From contig JAACJO010000003.1 in NCBI GenBank assembly GCA_013368445.1, forward strand, positions 2,294,001-2,358,000: 64,000 bases of DNA. Direction: 5' to 3'. Position numbers and translations under genes: made by a program. Below the pieces are notes generated by a model. It made no database searches, was not told the origin of the DNA, and saw only the letters and a list, made by a program, of their open reading frames with translations. The DNA is from Leucocoprinus leucothites. Lineage: Eukaryota; Basidiomycota; Agaricomycetes; Agaricales; Agaricaceae. This document shows, one piece after another, positions 58,164 to 64,000 of this stretch; position 1 is the stretch's first letter, and each line of letters opens with the position of its first letter.

Positions 58164-60046
58164 TCACGAGTCCCAAATCGGACCAAAAGCAGGAATGCCC
58201 CTGCTCACCATTCCGTAGACGATCTTTCTTGTCAGCTTTTCGTTAGAAACGACACAAACAGCCTCAGGCTGAAAGTCTTTTGCAACTCGGTAGACAAGCT
58301 TGATCATGTCTGGTTTCCCATGAGTTCGTGTATCTGTTTCGAGGAATCATTAGTATAATAGTCACGAACCCACAGGGGCTATTGATAACTCACTATATAT
58401 GATAGTATCGGGAGACGTATCCAAGATATCATCCACGTAACTATCACCGTAGGTTTGGCGGGCGTTCGGGCACGTCCAAAGGACACGGAAAGGAGTTTTC
58501 ATCAAAGGAAGACACGAGCGGACTGGTGCTATACCAGAGCCCGTGGCAACGAAAAGAACTCTTCTGAACAGAGAGGCAACACTCAGCATACCTCGTATCG
58601 GTATGCCGCGAACCCATATTTCTGTAGGAGGATCCTCGATTCTTTGACTCGTCCAATCTCCTGCCCTACTAATGGTCAGATAATAACCCCCTTTCTCAGG
58701 TACAGGTACGAGGGCAAAGCTATGCCACTCGGTCAAAGGAGAGGTTGATATGCGGACACCTACCCCCAGAGAAGGGGTAGCTGTTAACCACTTAGTAAAT
58801 ATGCTTGCAGATGAATTACACGATATCTTACCATAATCGAAGTAAAAGCGAACGCAGTGTTTCGAAAGAACTTCACTGACAACCTTCCGCTTTCGAAGCC
58901 GTATCCACGGCAAGATTATAGAAACTGAAAGGTCAAATCAGTAGAGAAAACGGAGTAGAAGTCAGTCAGCTCACATGTCATGATAGTAACTAACCAGAAA
59001 TGCGGGTTACGAACAAGTGCTTTGCCAATAGAGATGTCATCAGGCTTGTAGTCATTAGCAAGGAGGACAGTCTAAGAGCATGTAAGCCGGGGAACAGGAG
59101 TGGTGAAATCGTCACTTACAAGTGCCCAGACAAGAGCTATCGCCGTCCATCCCATAAAGCGGTGAGTCATCTCGAATCGATCGTGATGTTTTATACGTAA
59201 GGATGGATATGCGAAGGCAAGGATTCCGACTAGTAGGGCCATGATGCAGTATGCAACGACCAGTGTCGGTACTGAGATGGTCTAATTCATTGATATGAAA
59301 AGTGCACAATTTGATGTAGAGACGGGCTTCATCTACTTACCCCCTTGTGTCCTGCGAGTTCTTTAGTGGCTTGACCTACAAAAAGAATGAACCAGATCGT
59401 TCCCGACACTCCACACCCGGAATGCAGTCCACCGATATGGTATACCCGAGCAGCTGTGGCGCGGATCCAGAACGGCGCGCTGGGGGCAAGACAATTAGCC
59501 CGAGGAGCAGAAATAGTCAAACTGAGAAAATACGGACGAAAGAGGAACTTGAGTGAAGAGCCAATAATAGGCGTTAACTACGTATTCTTGACGGTGGACC
59601 ACGGCAATGAAGAGGTTGGCAACTGTGACGCCTGCGATCCTCTGGGCATTGGCCTCTTTAGTCAAAAACCAGACAAAAATGCCGAGGTTTATCAGGAAGA
59701 CGAGGATAAAGAGTTTGCGATAGAGAGTAAGGACTTGATGGCGTAGAAACCTGACCGGGCGTCCATTTTCTTTATCCGGGAGAGTATCGTCCTCAAAGCC
59801 GGTGAGAATGTCTTGACTCTCAAGAGATGACGAAGAGGACCCCGCCCTCTCGCCAGTGATCCCATTGAGCCCATTGATCTTTGTATCCTCCGCCAACTTC
59901 GCCGAGGATTGATCACGGGAGTTGACCGTCTCGTTAAGCGTAATTGTGAACCGTGAGCCAGGTTTTGACATGCTTGCTAGAGGCAAGTTTGAGTAGACTG
60001 AGTGACGCCGGAGCCAACCAGGCTTGTGAGACATTTGTATTGTCAT
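58164..60046 (-). CDS. TmpA-like integral membrane oxidoreductase
   Basis: Resembles Aspergillus TmpA and the matching C-terminal part of some fungal adenylate-forming reductases: membrane helices followed by an FAD/NAD(P)-binding ferredoxin-reductase-like domain. Starts MTIQMSHKPGWLRRHS. Helices include LFILVFLINLGIFVWFL and IAGVTVANLFIAVV. The signature GGLHSGCGVSGTIWFILFVGQA and HDRFEMTHRFMGWTAIALVWA provide conserved His residues. Cytoplasmic motifs are TEWHSFALVPV, GYYLTISRAGDWT, VLFVATGSGIAPVRSC (nucleotide-binding loop) and AVCVVSNEKLTRKIVYGM. It ends IPAFGPIWDS. About eight exons; the joins I followed are in frame. A role in signalling or development is known for TmpA only. Confidence 0.8.
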
Positions 60047-61276
60047 AGAACACTACTTCAAGGAGATACTGAAGTACTTGTAAACAGCCAGCGGGTTTGA
60101 AGGGTATGAGCTGGTACGAAGGGGTAAAGGCACTAAACTTATTTTGGTTTAACGGTAGTTGATAAGCTTTATCCGGAGACTGATATTTATATATGCGTCT
60201 GTGCAGGTCGATTAGAGTGTATTTTCATCGTGATGGACGTTGAGAGTGATCAAGACATTATGGGCTGTGTACAATGAGCACCAAATCTAGGCAGCCGAAT
60301 TCGAAGGACCAGTATATGTCAAGGAATCATCAGCTGTTCGGCGACACCGCTGTGTGGCCTGAGACGCGACAACAATATTGAACCCAGCTGTCGTCCAATG
60401 GGGTGTATTTGAGCCCAAGATCTGAAGAAGTATCCTCCGAAGAATCGGCAGCAGTAGCTATCGATGAGTTAGATGGAGCTATACTTCCGGTTCCATCGCA
60501 ACTTTGCGGCGATGATTCAAAAGCATCAATGTCAGAACTGTCAAGGGGTTTAAAAAAGATTTCAATGGCACTGTTGTTTCCTTGGAGCGAAAGCCATAGC
60601 GGGAGAGAAGAAACATTAACCAAAAAGCAGCGCTGGGGGTTCGTTGTGACGTAGCTGTGGGATGCTGTTTGGTCACATTTGGCTGGTGGACTATGTAGAT
60701 TCCACGATTCTTGTCCTGTTATTCTCCGCATTTCTACCTTTCGTGTTATCAAGGCGCACTTAAATATGCTCATGACCCAATCAAATATCCTGAATCGGCG
60801 CCACCTTTCCCGTAAAAAAAGTCGACAGCGCAGTCGTATATTGACAGGAGGTTGGCTATTCCATACAGAAGCTCCCAACGTAACTCAGGACTCGTTTGGC
60901 TCTACCTTAACCATCGCGACAACGACTACCCCATGAGGCATTTCCATTTCCCTAAATGTGCTCACAGTCTTGCCCGGAAAACGTAACAATCAGTCAAGAT
61001 TTTGAAGAATTAGGCTCATTCTTTGTGTCTTTATATCATTTCATTGGTTGCAGTACCATACACTCAACATTATGCTTTACCTGCTCAGAAGGAAAAAGGA
61101 AAAAGCAACACCAGATGTCTTTCTACTTCATTCATCTGGGCACGCGTGATTCAATATCTCTAGGCTCTCGTGCTTCTCCTCTTGATCTGCGGGAATAGGC
61201 ACACTTCTACAAGGTTCCTCGTGAGCTCAACTGGTATCTTCTCCTAGGGATCGCGGCGTTCGGTGCACCTTTTTGC
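60047..61276. other. 1.2-kb spacer, no supported gene
   Basis: A minus-strand frame at 60330-60878 (Ser/Asp-rich, one weak hydrophobic stretch) lacks an ATG near its start and matches nothing known. Probably promoters of the flanking divergent genes. Confidence 0.4.
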
Positions 61277-61290
61277 TATACTATAAAATG
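61277..61290 (+). promoter_or_regulatory. TATA-like element of the second M43 gene
   Basis: TATACTATAAAATG precedes the ATG at 61325 by about 40 bases. A usable TATA box, though the leader would be very short. Confidence 0.4.
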
Positions 61291-61324
61291 CTTGTACGCG
61301 CCACGTAGTATGTATTGCTCAACC

Positions 61325-62531
61325 ATGCTAGTTAACCCCCTCGCCATAACGTTGCTGTTCCCGGCTCTGTTGGTCGCCGTCAACAAGGAGGCATTGCCGG
61401 TGTACCCAAGAAGGTGTCGTGCAGCTCCCCTAGATCCGTATACCTTTCCCTATCTCACGTTATCCCTGATTCTAGGCGTTGTGGTACTCATATCAGCGAC
61501 TCGAAGGTCGCGACCGTAGAACGTACATTTCAAGACTCCCGTTTTGGATCCGGTGCATCCCCTAACTACATGCATACAATTTATGCTGACCTGCATTTCC
61601 ACGTCGTGTATGAAAATACGACTTTGGAGGGAGGTTATATACCGCAAGTGGCTCTCCAATGTTTCCTCTGCCATTAGACTAAAGAACGTGCAGAGAGCAG
61701 CAAATCAAGGATCAGATTGACGTCTTAAACGTAGACTACGGCCTAACTAGAATAAGATGGAGACATGCAAACACGACGCGCACCAAAAACTCTGACTGGT
61801 TCAATCAAGTTGCTCCTGCAAAGTAAGTAGGACGATTCAAGTCTTTCACTCAACGAGATGCGACGTTGATTTAACGCAGTGAACACGAGAACAATATGAA
61901 GGCTTCTCTCAGAACTGGTGATGCTGCGTCCCTTAACGTATATTCCGTGGGGTTGGTGAACTGTACCTCATCCCAGATTTTCTTTCCTGACGCATCAGCT
62001 CCAGCTTTCGTGACGGGGAAGCCGCAGGCTTGCTTGGTTATTCAACCTTTCCTTGGGACTACACCAACAGAACTTTCCTAGATGGCGTTGTCGTCCTCTA
62101 CTCAAGTCTCCCTGGAGGCACATTGGCACCATACAACAAGGGTCGTACCCTCACGCACGAGGTCGGTCATTGGTTAGGCCTCTATCATACTTTCCAGGCG
62201 AGCTTCATACTCAGATGTCTCTTCATGCGACCTAACCAACCCGAAACAGGGTGGATGTATGGGACCAGGGGACTTCGTCGCCGACACACCGGCAGAAGAC
62301 TCGCCCGCATATGGATGTCCCAAGAAACGGGACAGTTGCCCTGGCGACCCTGGTTTTGATCCTATCCGTACGTCATCGCCGCTACTTGGAATCTTGTGGT
62401 CGTCTGATGCAGTTGATCGTGTAGACAACTTCATGGATTATTCAGACGACGGGTGTATGAGGGAGTTCACTAGAGGTCAGATTTCGAGGTTGAGAGGCCA
62501 GATCGGTGCATATCGGGGTATGAGGAAGTGA
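61325..62531 (+). CDS. M43 (pappalysin-like) secreted metalloprotease, second copy
   Basis: Paralogue of the gene at 53583 on the opposite strand. Start [19 protein letters not shown] (signal peptide; 61310 is an in-frame alternative ATG). Reads [72 protein letters not shown], the zinc site [49 protein letters not shown], and Met-turn [11 protein letters not shown]; ends GAYRGMRK. Two introns use GC donors (GCAAGT at 61644, GCGAGC at 62198), the others GT. All exons join in frame, so it appears functional. It is divergent from the TmpA-like gene and convergent with cofilin. Confidence 0.9.
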
Positions 62532-62789
62532 CCTTGCTTATGGTGTAGATAGCGTCAAATTTAGGGCGCATATGTCATGCTTGAGCCTGCTGTGGCAACT
62601 CACGATCTTATCTACCATCTTGGAGTACCAGAATATATTTCACAGCCCTGAGGTCAGAGTATTATCCTCACGCTTGCTCGCCCGAAAAAGGGGAAAAGCT
62701 TGAGGCTACTATTCGAAGATACAAAAGCATTTAAGAGTCACGAGGATAAGGTCGTTCATTTCTACGTGGGTGAACGGCTGGGGGTCCCA

Positions 62790-63385
62790 TCATTTGAAAC
62801 GTTGAAGCTTTTCAACGATAGCTGGGAAGGAGTTCGTATGGCGCTTGTTAGAGATAGCGGTTGTGAAAAATGTTTCAAGAGCTCACTCTCGTATGCGGCT
62901 TCACTAAAGTCGCTAGCTTGAACCTCAACAGCGATACCTATGAGGGATTTCCTCAGGGCATCCTTCGACGAAGCATACACCATCTTCTGCTTGATTTTTG
63001 CATTGTCTGGAGTCCTATAGGCAGTTTAGTAGCCAATCCATTCACACGTAAATATTATCTTGACAGCGCAACGCACCAAGCAATGAACACAATCTTGTTT
63101 CGCCTCCCTCCGCCTTCCGACTCGTATTCAACGTCGTAGACAGCATATCGCGGCTCGTTCTCGGGAAGTTGACTTAAGAATTCCTCGTAGTCGTCTGCAT
63201 GAGACTTCTTCTCTACGACGATCTGCGTAAAGGTAGGGTTCAATGCGTAGATGATGTATTTGTGGATTTTCTTGAGTTTCAGTTCTTGGTACACTTCGAG
63301 ACACTCTTGTGCGGCTTCAACACCAGAAGACTAGCACCGAGACGCGTTAGTTCGAGGTCAAAGAATGGTCTAAGATACTTGCCAT
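62790..63385 (-). CDS. COF1: Cofilin (actin-depolymerising factor)
   Basis: Severs and depolymerises actin filaments. 138 residues in four exons, close to the yeast protein (143). Exon 1 is only the ATG; the intron (63331-63382) has a GC donor (GCAAGT) and the next exon starts [19 protein letters not shown]. Core motifs: [43 protein letters not shown], the long actin-binding helix [19 protein letters not shown], then [17 protein letters not shown] and, after the last intron, [10 protein letters not shown]. The N-terminal Ser next to Met is the usual regulatory phosphorylation site in other organisms. Single-copy essential gene in most fungi. Confidence 0.95.
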
Positions 63386-63561
63386 TGTACGGGATGGGTG
63401 GTATGAGATGAAGGTAGGTTGGAAGAGCTTATAAGGCTGTGGCCGATCATGATCAACAATCTACCATAAATGGTAGCGTAACAATCACAGCGGCTTAGAT
63501 AACGAATGCTATAGTATGTAGGCAGAATAGTCGTAGGCTTGCTCTAGCTAATGCTCCAATC

Positions 63562-64000
63562 TCAATCGGTCGCGAAAACATCGTCTAACCACCGCTCATA
63601 GTCATATTCCGGCTCACCAACCTCGTTTGGTGCGTTGGGTATCGCGGTGCGCAGGTATTCGATAGCGGGCGCAGGGAGCTGCGCAAGCCGGAGATCGAGC
63701 TCCGTCACGACAGGCTATACGACTTTATTAGATATGCGCATATCGCGGGGGAGCAAACTTTCCATACCTTGTCGTTTGCGATTCCTCGGAACGCCTCCAA
63801 CAACTGCTCTCGGGAGGTCTGATCCTCCATAATGTCGACCTTGTGTACATGTTAAGGAGCTGATCGGAAGGCATGATGAACCGACTCACCAAGAGATTGA
63901 TGAAAGCTTCAAAGGTTACTGCGCCGTAGTCCCGCACGAGCTCGTCGTAGATATAATTCATGTCATCTTCGGAATACACCACTCCGAGACTTGCCAAGGC
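63562..64000 (-). CDS. Alpha-actinin C-terminal part (gene runs off the window)
   Basis: Only the last exons are inside. They encode LASLGVVYSEDDMNYIYDEL..YGAVTFEAFINLL, then VDIMEDQTSREQLLEAFRGIANDK, then PVVTELDLRLAQLPAPAIEYLR and YERWLDDVFATD. This is the degenerate calmodulin-like EF-hand domain at the end of fungal alpha-actinin, which cross-links actin filaments at the contractile ring. Introns follow INLL and ANDK. The calc-binding loops are not canonical, as usual for non-muscle fungal members. It lies 176 bases upstream of the cofilin gene on the same strand. Confidence 0.85.

Noticed and set aside
60330..60878. 183-codon minus-strand frame
   Set aside because: Its first codon is TTG, there is no domain, and it lies in the spacer between two divergent genes; an inner ATG exists but nothing supports a gene.

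Overview
This window comes from a filamentous basidiomycete, most likely an Agaricomycete. Nearly every recognisable gene carries many ~50-nt GT-AG introns. The family set also fits: an AA9 lytic polysaccharide monooxygenase, F-box-like proteins with an N-terminal CxxC, a basidiomycete-type multi-pass membrane protein, tandem EHN-type epoxide hydrolases, M43 secreted metalloproteases and a TmpA-like oxidoreductase. All calls were read by eye from the DNA and spliced by hand; no database was searched.

Layout. 1-2.5 kb: nothing recognisable. 2.6-4.0 kb: short-chain dehydrogenase. 4.0-5.9 kb: gene-poor. 6.0-7.4 kb: thioredoxin reductase with an apparent 1-base frameshift. 7.6-10.1 kb: single-pass Ser/Gly-rich surface protein with a 776-nt first intron. 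10.8-11.8 kb: V-ATPase proteolipid subunit with tiny exons. 13.5-17.2 kb: two tandem epoxide hydrolases. 17.5-23.0 kb: O-fucosyltransferase-like protein, a single-pass membrane protein and a tetraspanin-like protein. 23.2-25.9 kb: small membrane proteins on the minus strand. 26.8-28.0 kb: AA9 LPMO. 28.8-34.1 kb: a complete Ty1/copia element with apparently identical LTRs. 34.4-40.4 kb: a small membrane protein and, divergently, a WDR7/rabconnectin-3-beta-like WD40 protein. 40.6-44.1 kb: divergent actin paralogue, COX20-like assembly factor, CX5R rhodanese. 44.5-51.2 kb: intact F-box-like gene, multi-pass membrane protein, and an F-box pseudogene split by a ~1-kb inverted-repeat element. 51.8-62.5 kb: Pro/Ser-rich single-pass protein, two M43 metalloproteases and one M43 pseudogene, a 1.3-kb LTR-flanked miniature element (TRIM-like), and a TmpA-like oxidoreductase. 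62.8-64.0 kb: cofilin and the end of alpha-actinin.

How the genes relate. There are no operons. Functional themes recur: secreted or degradative proteins (AA9, M43), V-ATPase (proteolipid and a WDR7-type protein), actin cytoskeleton (actin-like, cofilin, alpha-actinin) and membrane or surface proteins. Three otherwise well-preserved genes each need one extra base in a G or C run, which suggests assembly homopolymer errors as much as real decay.

The items most worth following up are the actin paralogue with replaced catalytic residues, the exact insertion of the inverted-repeat element into an F-box gene, the TRIM-like element with repeated polypurine-like motifs, the set of small membrane-protein genes, and the non-AUG presequence-like extension of thioredoxin reductase.
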